The notes beneath the pieces were generated by a model, which was not told where the DNA came from, searched no databases, and saw nothing but the letters and a program-made list of their open reading frames with translations. Made by a program: the position numbers and the translations under genes. Shown here piece by piece: positions 49,501 to 60,900 of a stretch of 64,000 nucleotides of DNA. Origin of the DNA: Monosporascus cannonballus (lineage: Eukaryota; Ascomycota; Sordariomycetes; Xylariales); contig QJNS01000301.1 of the NCBI GenBank assembly GCA_004154925.1, positions 9,277-73,276 of the forward strand. The letters are read 5' to 3'. Within the stretch, counting starts at the first letter, position 1. Each line of letters starts with the position of its first letter.

Positions 49501-50132
49501 GGTTTCTCCGGGCTGTTCGCCTTTGGCTTCTCTGGACTGTTTGCTCTTGGCTTCTCTTCTCTGTCTTTCTCCGAACCACTACCCCCGCCCTTCTCCCGGG
49601 TGACGACGATGATATTCGGTTGCGCCGGCTTTTTTTGCCGCCACTTGATCCGCTCCCGATCCTTTTCCGTCACGCTTTCCTCGTCGACCTGCACGTTGAC
49701 CTCGCTGGGCTCGGTGGGGGGTGCAAGCGGGTCGGCGCTGGCCATCGCCTCGGCGTTGGCCTTCTGCCATTTCTTGACGCGGTCGCGCACGCCCCCGGGG
49801 GCCTGTACTCGCAGCACCGCCGCCTGGCGCATCTCCTGCTTCACCTGTTCCAGCTCCTTCCGCCTCTTGCGGGCCGCTTCTCTTTCCGCCGCGACGCGCG
49901 CCGGCGAGGGCCGGCCCAGTAGGAAGTCATTTAGGAGAGTGGGGGGCTGCTTCGCCGTGCTCGCCCGCCGCCGCTGGACGCCTCTGTTCGGCCCCGCGAC
50001 CTTGCGGGCGCCCGCCGGCCTCGCTGCATCTGCACTCTTTGCGCTGCTCGGCTTGACGGGCGATGACGGCGTTGTGCGCGGAGTCTTGGGTCCCGAGGGG
50101 TCATTCTCGTCGGTAGATTTCGGGGCAGTCAT
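43543..50132 (-). CDS. Large DH-PH domain protein (putative RhoGEF)
   Basis: Two exons (50132-46236 and 46185-43543) with a 50-nt intron (donor GTAAGA, branch ACTGAC, acceptor CCCAG) give 2179 residues. The splice joins KWITKFIQ to GYRSVTSTEDYEFLASMWEQ and restores one frame. The first ~1100 residues are disordered and repetitive: NSPEKPKA-type repeats at about 191-297, TGTTQTGTSG-type repeats at about 622-674, and DRHGSDRR-type repeats at about 949-994. A Dbl-homology-like helical domain spans about 1125-1330 (VESLIREFADDENFYQREL). A PH domain follows at about 1347-1472 (DNVRIDRYRQVYAKDTF to EQILEWLEILG). A second PH-like region at about 1776-1921 and a C-terminal beta-rich domain at about 2042-2174 complete it. 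DH-PH proteins activate Rho-family GTPases at the cortex to direct polarity or wall synthesis; the GTPase partner is not deducible. The exact ortholog is not recognised. Confidence 0.8.
47150..47285 (-). repeat. Coding tandem repeat, DRHGSDRR type
   Basis: The trinucleotide-rich repeat encodes Asp/Arg/His/Gly/Ser units of five residues within the disordered part of the DH-PH protein. The units differ mostly by single substitutions. Confidence 0.8.
48110..48265 (-). repeat. Coding tandem repeat, TGTTQTGT type
   Basis: About 50 residues of Thr/Gly with Gln, Ser, Ile or Val at intervals, encoded by imperfect 30-base units. Probably a flexible, Thr-rich linker. Confidence 0.8.
49240..49560 (-). 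repeat. Coding tandem repeat, NSPEKPKA type
   Basis: About a dozen eight-residue units of the form (A/T)NSPEK(P/A)(K/R) with degenerate later copies, encoded by 24-base repeats. SP dipeptides recur and could be proline-directed kinase sites, which is inference. Confidence 0.85.
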
Positions 50133-52032
50133 GATCTGTCGGGTAGAATAAGCTTCATGGACGACAGCATTCCGGACAGAGACGAGCTAAGGCGAGGATG
50201 TGCGGGATCTGCAGGCGGTCCGCCTTCGGGAGACGCAGCCGCATACCAGGGCGAAACAAATGTGTTCATTCATGTGACAGAAGAGGTGGGATCGCAAACC
50301 GACCTTGCATGGTCATCATATGTACGGCATGTTGTCAACTCATGAACGCGCAGTCCAAATAACCGCTAGTACTTCTGCATTAATGAGGGTCTTGCTGTTG
50401 AAGAGAGGCAGAGTGAGTTGGAGGTGAAGTGGTGCGCATCAGTGCGTGATCGGATCTCCAGACCTGCGGTCGTGTCAATGAGCCAGTGATTTCTAGAAGG
50501 GGAGACCGTGTGTGCTCAGGAGTCAAGACCGCCTCCAGGGCAAAGGGTATGATGACGATGTCAAGGATCAACTGAGAAACTCCTGATTGAGCCCCAAAGA
50601 ACAGGAATAAATTTTGACCGCTTGTCTAATTTTCAATCTTTAGGTACATAAGGCGACAACTACATGCAGCCTGGCCCAATTGTGGATTGATTAGGTACCC
50701 AAGTGAGGCGAGAAAGTTCGAAGAGTCTGGAGATTGTTGTTTGTGAGATGTCATCCTTTTCCCACTGTCATGGGCGCAGCTTGCGGTGGTTGCTTGCTTG
50801 TTCACTGGGGTAACCGATAGCGTCATGCACAGAAACCTGGATATAAACAGTGGCATTGGTCAATCAATGATGCCGATTGATGCGGCGGCAGTGGACCAGC
50901 CGCTACCCTAGCTTCGAATCTACTGGACGCCGCGCCAGCTGCATCCAACGACTGGTCGGTGTAATACGATCCTTGTAGGGTACGCAGGTACAGTGCATCG
51001 CCAGCCCCCCCGGGGCAAATCAGCGGTCCGGATTTCGACTTCGTGCCCTTCCGCCGATGAAGACCCTCCCACTCATGCTCAAAGCTTTCCGCCTCCCGTC
51101 ATCCTGTGGCTTCTTCGCTGTCTCACCTTTTCGCCTCTGCATGGGCGGAGTTTTCGGAGTCTTTTGTCACCTGGGAAGCCGACCTATCAGGCTTGTGGTC
51201 TTTCCATTGTTTATTTCTCTCGAGACTCCCATGTTGGAATTCCAACAGGGCATTCGGGTCTCCATTGTTTCATGATTCCCTGGGTTGTTGAATTGACTCG
51301 AGAGGTAATGACAGAGACATGCATATGTACCCTTTCTTTGGATGGAGAGCACATATAAGTGCAATTCAATAACGGGATGTGGTTCAAGTTACAACAGTTC
51401 CAGCTCCGAGCTTGTCAAGTAAGATGTATACCTAGGTACGCAGACTTAATGGGCACCCGTCCAGGACCCGGATCCCATATATCCCCAAAGGTCAAATCCT
51501 GCTTTGTACAAGCCGCCTTAGAACCCAAGTCCTGCCGGATTACTTGAGGTAGGTAGAATAGGTCACTTCAACTCTTTACTCGATATCCTGAACAAAACCG
51601 ATATAAAAACTAGCTCGTTTTGGTATTACCAGCTTCTATGTGCTGCCCCTATCCGATACCGTGTCAAATCGGGGAATACCACAGCGGGGCTTCCAAAAGC
51701 ACTTCTTGCAAACAAATAGCCAAGTTCATTGCGCCATTATGCATCTATTGTCCGTTATACAACCGCCCGTACTAACTCAACGATTGCTGCTCCCACAATC
51801 AGAGGTTGAAGTAATGCCAGTCCGTATGCTCCTATCCATGAAAGCCTAAGCCACATGTTTTTGATAAGTAGCCACATAGACAAATTCTGTATGGAACGCC
51901 ATCGAGCCACTAGATGAAGATATAAGGGCATCCACCTAAGATGATAGTAAGAGAAACTGACACACTCAATGATTTGTTCTATGGATCCTCGGTATGTCAA
52001 TAAATCTTACTATCACCTTGCCACGATACCTT
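50133..52032. other. Intergenic region upstream of DH-PH gene
   Basis: Contains the presumed promoter of the DH-PH gene (minus strand) near 50133-50400 and the 3' UTR of the RING gene at its right end. TAGGTAC-type words occur (50641, 50692, 51428, 51546). A 16-bp perfect palindrome, TGTTGGAATTCCAACA, is at 51232-51247. No gene is recognised. Confidence 0.5.
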
Positions 52033-52998
52033 CTATAAGATGGAGATCAATGCCGAGTACACTACAATTGAGATGGCCACAACAACTGAGGCCAAATGGA
52101 CGGACTGGCCTTGGCGGTTATGCAATATCTTGCGCAACAGGCGACGTCGAAATCCTGTAACAGACGCGGACGGCGCCTCGCAGAAAGGAATCTTTGGGGT
52201 TCTCGTGGGAGGAGGTTGCTCGGTGGCGCGGGTTGAGTTGCTTCGATGCCTATGCCTGATGTGTAGCGATAAAATCTCCCAGACCTCAACATGAATGCCG
52301 ATATATGCCCTTCTACGCCACAAGAACTTCAGCAATTGTTTGTCCAGATTCCCCATCAGATCAAGCACCAAGCTCGTCGTGGTCTCGTTCTCGGGGCTGT
52401 AGACGATATCGCCGAGCCAAGGGCAGCCGCACAGATATCGGAGCTCAGCTAGCTCCTCGCTCCCCTCTAGTTGGAAGTACCCAGCAGACTCTAGGCGGTA
52501 GAATGTCCTGAAGAGCCGTCCGATGCGGTTTTTATCCGTCTTCACATAGCTTCTCGTGTCCACTAGGTAGTTTCTCATGCGGCTATACTCCTTGGGGGTG
52601 AGGCGGCGCACGCTGGAGAGGATAGACATGTCATCGGCTACACGCTGATCAAAGTCTGCGAGGGGGTACGGAGAATATCCATCATAACCATTATGGTACA
52701 AAGCATCTCTGTGCGCGCAAACGTACTCCGCCCAAAGACGCACAGCCCTGCAGAAAAGGCACTCCTGACTTAGGGCCCTTTTTTGGACCATGCCAGGGTT
52801 GAACAGATCCAGGTCGAGAGGGCATCCGCAGGTGTGAACGAGCTTCGAACGGCAGTAAGGGCAGCTTGCTTCGGTGTCTGTGTGTACCAGCCAGGCCTTG
52901 ATACACTCCAAGCAGAAAATGTGCCCACACGGCGTGGTGGTCAAGCGTGTTTCGCTACCGTCAGCCGCGTAACAAATGCTACAGCATTCGGGGTCCAT
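52033..52998 (-). CDS. RING-finger protein with C-terminal membrane anchor
   Basis: The protein has 321 residues in a single exon. The frame is open upstream, but the first Met (52998) gives MDPECCSIC. A C3HC4 RING finger occupies residues 6-49: CSIC, then PCGHIFCLEC (the H is in C24-x-H26) and CPYC. RING domains of this kind recruit E2 enzymes, so an E3 ubiquitin ligase role is likely. The middle (about 90-240) is helical, charged and unfamiliar, and contains no second domain I can name. The last 23 residues (VHLASVVVAISIVVYSALIS...) form one hydrophobic helix ending at the C-terminus, suggesting a tail-anchored protein with the RING in the cytosol. Substrates and the membrane are unknown. 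Confidence 0.8.
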   Translation of the reverse strand: MDPECCSICYAADGSETRLTTTPCGHIFCLECIKAWLVHTDTEASCPYCRSKLVHTCGCPLDLDLFNPGMVQKRALSQECLFCRAVRLWAEYVCAHRDALYHNGYDGYSPYPLADFDQRVADDMSILSSVRRLTPKEYSRMRNYLVDTRSYVKTDKNRIGRLFRTFYRLESAGYFQLEGSEELAELRYLCGCPWLGDIVYSPENETTTSLVLDLMGNLDKQLLKFLWRRRAYIGIHVEVWEILSLHIRHRHRSNSTRATEQPPPTRTPKIPFCEAPSASVTGFRRRLLRKILHNRQGQSVHLASVVVAISIVVYSALISIL

Positions 52999-53061
52999 TT
53001 CTGCGGCTGCGGGCGTGGGATTTGCTGTGACGGGAGGCTGAAGGCGCTGCGTGGCTGGCAA

Positions 53062-55504
53062 TATTTTAGAAATAATACGTGGTAATATCTATCGAATAAA
53101 GAGCAGGAGAAAGTAAACTAGATGTAAAGATATACGCATTGCCGCAAGAACCGTGTACACTTATGGCATAGATGTGACCTTTAAGTGAGTGGAGAGGTAA
53201 ATAATCTCGGGGAGAGTGCTCTTTTTCATTCGGTAGAGAGAAACCAGCAGTACGTTCCCAGACAGACAGATAGCTAGTCTTCGGCTGCTAACCTTAGCAA
53301 ACCTACCTCCGTAGCCGCAATATAGCCCTATCTATCGTCCTTAGGCAGGGTTTGACTGTGCTAGTTAGCGGCCACCGGGGAATACGTTAGACCTGTACGG
53401 ACGACGAACTAAATTCCATGGAGAAGTATGTCCGTCCATTTCGCAGAGCGTAAAAGGGCGGAGTCGAGTTTAACGCTGGATGGAAGTGTCAAACGCTGGC
53501 TGGAGTGGCAATATACAGTTTGGGATCAGCTCCCAGACTTCAACCTTAAGGTGTCTTCTGACCCCCCGCAAGAAAATATTGATTTTATATGCCGCAGTTC
53601 ACTATAATTAGGTACCTGGAGAATCAGAAAGGACGTAGGACGAGCTGAAAGGTTGGCTGTTGGGGGCGTGATGACTCTGTCTACGCAAGCCGTGTAGGAC
53701 ATGACCGTCATTTGAAGTAGCAGAGGCAACATATTCCTATATGCTCAACTCAGCATCTGGTCACTGGGGGTTGACTTGGAGCATTGCACAGGCCGGCCGG
53801 AGCTTGGAGGCGCATTTAGATCTGTGCTTGACTTTCAACGGGAAACAACTAGGAAGGATATGAAGGTTAATTAGCAACAGAACTTAACATATGGCTCTGA
53901 TATCTACCAAAAATTGGGCACAATGGTTACCTTATTGGCTAATGACGAACCTACTTATTAATGTTGGGTACGCTTATCCCCAGCAACGGACCACGTCAAT
54001 GCTAGGACACAGGCATTACTGGTATGTAGGTTGCGCCTGATGGATGGGTGGTGGTGGTGCGCTTCAAACGACGACATAAGGAAAGCCTCATGTTAAGGCC
54101 ATAGAGGAACTTCAAGCCAGCAGTGTGATAATTTACTTCCAGCAAGGTTATTCCGAGCGTTTGAACAAGTCGGTACTTTACTATGATGTTAGGGGTAAGT
54201 TTAAAAACACTGATAGGTTGCTGCGCTAAGCTCCATTGCACCTTTCCTTTTTGGATTAACACAAAATATTTCCATATCCTGTTATTTTTACGGTATTAAA
54301 CTTATATAATAAATATAATTATTATTATTATCTTTATGCGAAAATTTTAAAGCTGATTATTAACGTTTAAAGGTTAAAAGTTATTAATTAGTAAATTGGC
54401 TGGTGATGTACCTATTACCAACCCTGTATAAATTACACCGAATTTGTATAGCGTGGCTACCACCGCGGCCCACAGCTACATGACCGTGTTTTAAAACTTA
54501 TGCCTGATACCAGAGTACATCAGTACAGCGCACAAACACTTACATACCAAAGGCCCAGACAGGCGGATCCGAAAATTAAATGCAGACTTTCACATAGGTA
54601 ACGCCTTTCCAGAACTAATTGAAGACCAACAATATTTTGCGCAAAATTAGGAGAAAAACTATTACAATAGTAAGCAATGACAGAAATTTACTTTTCAAGA
54701 TTAATAAAGTTCAATTTGTGTATTATAAATTGTGGAATATAGGTATCTTTGAGTACTCCATGTGTTGTATCAAAGTGTGGATTCTATTTTCGGATTCGCC
54801 TGCCAAGGCCCTCTGATCTTGTTTATTACGTACCAAAAGGTACATCCATATTACCTTAAGCATATATGCATACACAACTCTCGGTATTCTTGTTAGCTAC
54901 TTCCGAAGGTACCACGGTATGGGCACGTAGAATCTTACTGTAAATTTGTAGGGGAGTAAGCATCCTCTGACGGTTTTGCCAGTGCTTGCCGCCATGGCAA
55001 AGTGACGAAGGTCGATCTTGGCCGGAAGGCGACTGTATATTCCATACAATTTCTTTTGGAGTTTGTATTCAGCCTCATACGCCATGTTGTGGCCCAGTGG
55101 AGGTATTAACAAAGAATACCCCTCGGAGTTGTACACACGTAGCTGGGTAGGTACAGGCTAATATCAATCGGGGTTGGGGGGGACCACAGGCAAGCAGGGT
55201 AGTTAGCTTGCTTTGCAGAGGGCGATTATTCGGGTAACTCCAGTCCCCTTACGCGCTTCGAGAGGTACTGGACGCGCTTTCTTGTCGTTCTCTTGCATTG
55301 TCTTGTCCATTGTGGCGTCCTTGCGCTTGCACAATCTTCGAACAGACGTTTTCATCCAATTCCTCTGACCTCCTCCTCTCAAATTCACGACAAAACGAAT
55401 TGGCATCGCTATATTTGATCAAACACAAACAACACCACAATATCACTTATCTTCTTAGGTAGTCGCTCGCGACATACCTTACTCTCCCAAAATCAAGAGT
55501 CAAG
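53062..55504. other. Intergenic region between RING and THO1 genes
   Basis: Includes the promoters of both divergent neighbours. A small AT-rich patch (about 54265-54410) looks RIP-like. No open frame has a recognisable product. A TAGGTACCT word occurs at 53609 and GGTAGGTAC near 55144. Confidence 0.5.
54265..54410. repeat. Short AT-rich, RIP-like patch
   Basis: About 145 bases, abruptly AT-rich, with ATT/ATA runs and residual CG dinucleotides, like a miniature of the large island. No termini identified. Confidence 0.4.
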
Positions 55505-56469
55505 ATGTCCGACTACGCCTCTCTCAAGGTTCCCGAGCTTAAGAAGCTTCTTCAAGAGAAGTCGCTTCCCATAACCGGGAACAAGGCCGATTTAATTGCG
55601 CGCCTCCAAGAGCACGACAAGTCGCAAGCGAAGCCTGAGGAGTCGTCCAAGACTGCAGCCGGTAAGTCCTCTGCGCCTGCCACTTCTCTACGTCGCCGTC
55701 TCGGATCGCATCCAACCGAAATTCGACTACTTACTGATGTCTCGTAGCGCCACCTCCAGAGGATGAGATCGACTGGGATGATGATGACCCGGCGACCACA
55801 ACCACGGCTGCGGCGACTAAGCCCGTGGAGCATGAGAAACCTGCCGATCCTTCAGCTGCGGCGGAATCCAAGGCCGCCGCCGAGCCCGCGCCAGCATCTG
55901 AGAAGCCTGCGGTAGCGGCTGCCGAGTCTTCCAAAGATGCTACAGCTACTTCAGACAAACCCGCTGAGGGGGCAGAAGCCAAGGAGGAGGCGAAGCCAGA
56001 AGCACCCAAGACCGACTTTTCGGCACATCTTCCCGCGTCGTCTGCTGAGGAAGAGGCGCGCAAGCGCGCCGAGCGAGCGAAGCGCTTTGGGATTAGCGAG
56101 GAGAACGACGAGGAAAAGAAGAAGGCCGAGCGCGCGAAGCGTTTCGGGGTGGACCAGTCAGAGTTGACAAAGGGCCTGGACTCGGCGCTTCCGGAGAAGA
56201 GACGGCCCAAGCGGGGTCGCGAGGGAGGTGATGGTGGTGATGGCGGCGAGAGCGGCGACCGCAACGCCAAGAGACAACAGGGCGGCGGTCAGCACCGTGG
56301 AAACCGCCGAGGAGGACGTGGTGGACGTGGCCCAGGCGGTAGGCAAGGCGGCGGGGGTGGTGCTGGCAGGCGGGAGGGCAAGCCTGGTGCGAAATCCTCC
56401 ATCTTGAGCGATCCCGGCGAGAGGGCAAAGGCGGAGGCCCGAGCCAAGCGCTTCGGAGGCGGTGCTTAA
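55505..56469 (+). CDS. THO1: Tho1/MOS11-type SAP domain mRNP protein
   Basis: Two exons (55505-55661, 55748-56469) with an 86-nt intron (donor GTAAGT, branch ACTGAT) give 292 residues. An SAP domain at about 1-40 (LKVPELKKLLQEKSLPITG, then NKADLIARLQEH) binds nucleic acid. EDEIDWDDDD and a long Ala/Glu/Lys/Pro-rich linker follow. Then come two ERAKRFG-type repeats (about 158-185), an RGG-type Gly/Arg region (about 233-265) and a third copy, ARAKRFGGGA, at the C-terminus. Yeast Tho1 and human SARNP/CIP29 act in mRNP packaging and export with the THO/TREX pathway; the repeated RFG motifs of this family contact the Sub2/UAP56 helicase. The nuclear role is taken from the family. The ATG is preceded by a CAAG context and no earlier in-frame Met. 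Confidence 0.9.
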
Positions 56470-57947
56470 AGAAGAGCCATTTGATGCTTCTCGTATAGCC
56501 TGCGGAGCAGGTCAAGCCCGAGACGCAAGCGAGTCATGGCGGAAAATCCTAATACTGGGCGGGTCTCGGGGCGAAGCTGTAACAATACTACTCTATATTC
56601 AGAGGCCCATAGCACGATATCTAGGGAGAGGGTAGCGGCGCAAAGGTTTCGCGTTTCACGACGGTTGGGTAGTCTTCGCGATGGGACTTTCAGAATCGAT
56701 ATGCTTCATTTTCCCGGCTACTAGGTCTCACGTGAACCCCTTCGAATGCCAACCCTACCAACGGGTTATTTCAATTGCCAGTTCTAACAGCCGAGGCGAC
56801 ATGTCCCGAAGCCGGCATAGCCCTCGAGTGACGAAGCGCACCCACCGACACAGACACGACGCAGGGAATTCCATCCATAGGATTTCCGACCATGTCGGCC
56901 AATTGGCCTCCGGAAATGGACTACTCCATCAATAGGGTTGCGATTGAACGACGTCCATATTAATTACTTGCAGCGCCTACCACATATGGTAGCTGACCTC
57001 GAACTTGCCAAGGTCAGTCAGTGATCAAGTGAGGGCTGGTAAGGACAGGACAAAACAAGGACAGGTGTATCTTCTACAAATGACGTTGCGGCTGCATCTC
57101 TTCGTTAAACTGTCCTTTCCGGATAACAACCAATACCTCCCGGACACACCTGGGTAGGTACAGTACGCGGTACCTCGCGGCTGTAATCGTCCATATTAGG
57201 TACATTAGATGGTACCTAGATAGGTATATACCGTGTGTACCCTGCATCGAATAAGCGCAAGAAGGTTCAAAGAAGGACGGGACTAAACTCCGTCGAGGCG
57301 ATCGGTCGTTATCACCCGATTTGTGGACCTGACACTTTGCCTGAACTTATGAAAGTACTCGAGTGCGATCAGTAACCTTAATATTCCTAGGTACATCTCG
57401 GGGATTTTTGGGCCTGCATGTACATCTATGATGGCTATACCCTTAACGTTAAACCCGCTAATCTGACGTTAGCTGTTCTCTTTAACGAACCCTTCCTTTC
57501 AAGTTCTTAAACACGACTCCTTCGCCGTCGTATTCCAAGGCTTACATACCCATTGGCGTTTCCGTGACTCGCATCCGAGTATGGCCTGCGATAGAATCTA
57601 CTAATTTCTGGTTGAAGCTGGCGTTGTTGTATAATAAGCACCTCTACATGTACGTTGCGCCGACGGGCTTCGGTTTCTCCCCCCTTGCTTGCGCTTTCCC
57701 CTATTGCTCGCCATCGCACTATCCATCAGTCCATCCCCGGGCGAGGAAAGGTGCGATGCTATCAACTGGCTGTTCACAACGTGTCGTCTTCGGAGAGATA
57801 GAACCAACCCACCCCATTATAGATGTCAACAACGGACCGAAATAAGCAGAGTTAGTGATATGCTAACCGGCTTCATTCGACAGTTATACCTTTTCACTGA
57901 AGGGGGGGATATTTCCGCTTCGATACTTGTCTAATTAGCGATTGATT
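56470..57947. other. Intergenic region between THO1 and SEC16
   Basis: Holds the THO1 3' UTR and the SEC16 promoter. There is a dense cluster of TAGGTACCTA-like words at 57151-57240 and 57387-57396. No gene is recognised; several short frames show no family motif. Confidence 0.55.
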
Positions 57948-60900
57948 ATGGAGTCGAATACTCCGACTGCCTCGGAACATCCGGCCGAGATAGCAAATGT
58001 TAATACCCAGGAGATGCCTCGCGGATCCGACTCCTTGTCGCACCAGCAACCGTCAGATGCTCAAGACGAAGAGCCTAGCCAAGCTCAGGAAGACGCGCCG
58101 ACACACACAGCGATGGAAGAAACTAGAGAGCCTCAAGAAGAGACCGGAGAGCCTCGGGAAGAAGCCATAGAGCCGCAACAATCGAACGACGGTGGCGCGT
58201 TCCTTGACCAGTTCCACGAGGAAGACCCCGAAGCTGCCGCATGGGATCTCGGGAACCCTGCCGAGGTATTCGCCACTCAAGAGGAGGATCAAGAGCTTGC
58301 GCCCAACACAGAACCCGCTACCACCCCTCCAGAACCGACTACGACGACCGGGAACGAGCCAAAACACTCTAGTAAAGCATCTTTTGCACGTACTGTGTCT
58401 CACGAAGTGAGCTTCAATGACGATGAGGAGGTTGAGTGGAATCTGCAGCACACCGAGACGGATCCCTTCAAGTTCATGCCTCCGAGCGACAGGACGAACT
58501 CGTTCCCGCCAGTCCCGCCCGCCCGGAGCGAGCCCGAGGAGCACACGCATAGTCCGCCTTCGTCAAGCCAGACTCAAGAAATATTGCGAGATGTAGAGCA
58601 GGACGTGTCTCACCAAGATTCCGTAATGGAGCCCGACATGGACGAGACGTTGGGGCATGGACGAGCCCAGCAAGAACACACCGCGACAGCGAACGAATTG
58701 TCGTTCCAGCAGTCGGTCGGGGGAGACCTGGTAGACACTGAGCAGGAGGCGTCAGATGCTCGTTTTGAAGAGGGGCTGCCGTTGATTCCGCACGATGATG
58801 CTGAGGAGCCGGCTGCGCAGTCCGACATTCCGGCTTCACGTCCAAACAACCCATTTGCAGAGGACGAAACTGCCAATGGCGGTGATGATTTCTTTAGTCA
58901 GACGAGGAACGAAGCTCAGCCGGCGGCGGAAGAGGACGGTTTCGATCGTGCTTTGCGCCGGAAATCTACAATTGTGGTCCTCGGGGAGGGTATGAACTCT
59001 GCAGAAGCTCCGGCTGCCGGCGACTCTGGCGATTTAAGTCCAACTGAAGACGAAGCGTCAAAGGATCAGTCCGCACTAAACAGGCAACAGGAAGAGGGTG
59101 TCAATGGAGAGTCTGCCGGGTCGCCTAGCGAAGAAACAAAACCTGAGTCACAGACTAACGACATTGATGCCAAGTGGGCGGCAGCGTTTGGAGACGACGA
59201 TGACGACTTTCTGCTAGACGCGGCTCCCGAGAGTAAGGAGCTTGATCCAGCTGAAATCTTTGGGAGCGATGATGAAGGGTTTCTGGAAGATACAACGGAA
59301 CCGTCGACGGCGGCGCCAGTTCAGCCTGCTGCAAATACCTTACCCGACGTCAGCTCTTCAACGCCTGGCCTCAATGGACGTTATGCCCCTGATACTATTC
59401 AGCGTCAACAGTCGCAACAGCCGTATAGTCCCTATGCTCCACAGCAAGTTACGCCGCAGCCGCCGCCACAACCTGCACAGCACCCTTCGTACTTCCAGCC
59501 GGGCACAGCTACTCCTGCAGGAGCTGCATACGCACCCCCTCCTCCGAGGCCGGAACCCTCGAAGCCTCAGAGCTTCGTTGCCAAGTCGAAAGGAGGATAC
59601 CAATCGCCTTACGATCTGCCGATGGAAATAGTGAAGCCAAAGAAGAGAGCAAGTATGATGCAGCTTCCTCGTGCATCTTCCACGCTTTCGGCGCCGCCCG
59701 CTGGTCCGCCAAGAAGCGCGAGTATGTATAGTCAACCTCCACCATCAGGGGGCTCGGCCACAAGCCTACCATCCCCGGGTTCGAGTCATTCACCTCAGCT
59801 ACCGCCGCCCAAAACCCAGCCCCAGTCAAAGTCCAAGGGGAGCTTCTTCGAAGACTTACCATTACCGTCGAGACCGCGCCCTACGTCACGTCAACCTTCA
59901 CCGCAACAGAGTCCTTATGGCCAACCTCAGGCTCCTCCGCAGGGTCCTCCTCCCCGAGCCGTCCAGGGACAACTATTGCCGCCTCCCGCGTTGCAGTCAC
60001 CCACGGTTCCGCCTCAGGCCCAGCAGGGCACTCCTCAGCCGCAAGCCTCCCCCGTTCCTCCGTTGGTAGCTCCGGAGCGCGTCAATCCTTACGCCCAGTT
60101 ACCAACAAACGCTCAACCACCGATAAGTACCGCTCCAGCTTCCAATAGATATTCCCCAGCGCCGGCACAAGCGCCAATGGCCAATGGTGGAGTACCTCCG
60201 CCTGCTGCTACGACCCGGTACTCTCCGGTACCGCCCATGCCCCGTTCTCACAGTGCTGGATACGCGGCCCCCCCAACGGGGGTGCCTCCGCCTGCGTTGT
60301 CTCATCAGCCGAGAACGTCTAGTCCACTTGCTCATTTTGAGATTTCCAATGCAAAGCAGGGAAATAGAGTATTGAGCCCCGATGGCGCCACCCTGACACG
60401 GACCAGCTCTTCTCACTACGAGCCGCGACTCACCAGAATCCCCTCGCTGCCACCGACACAAGAGGTGGAGGAGGAATCAACACCAGTAGGCTCTCCTCCA
60501 GTAGCTCCCAAGTCCGTCACTGCCGGCTCCCCTGCCGAGTCGAGATATAGCCCGAGGCACGTAAGCCACACGCCACCACCTCTCAGTAACCAGCCATCCA
60601 ATGTATTTTCTCCTCCGATGCGTTCTGCTTCAAGCTATGTACCGGGGCAACCCGGCGCAATCCCAAGGGACCCCAATTTCGCCCCGCCTCCGCGACCGCA
60701 GACTCAATCACCAAGTGCATTACGTGAGAAGGATTTGGGGATCAAGCATGTAGATCCTATACCCCGGCCATCCTCTGTGCACACTCCCACTTCCCCACGC
60801 ACGGCCCAACCACCGCAGCCAGCTCGGCCCACTATGCGAGCTCGTGGAATGTCACAAGCTCTTGCCCTTGTCCCACCCACCGATGGGCGAGAGGCTGATC

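Noticed and set aside
49057..50151. 364-codon plus-strand frame antisense to the DH-PH gene
   Set aside because: Repetitive Phe/Gly/Leu translation is the complement of the NSPEK-type repeats; it is not an independent gene.
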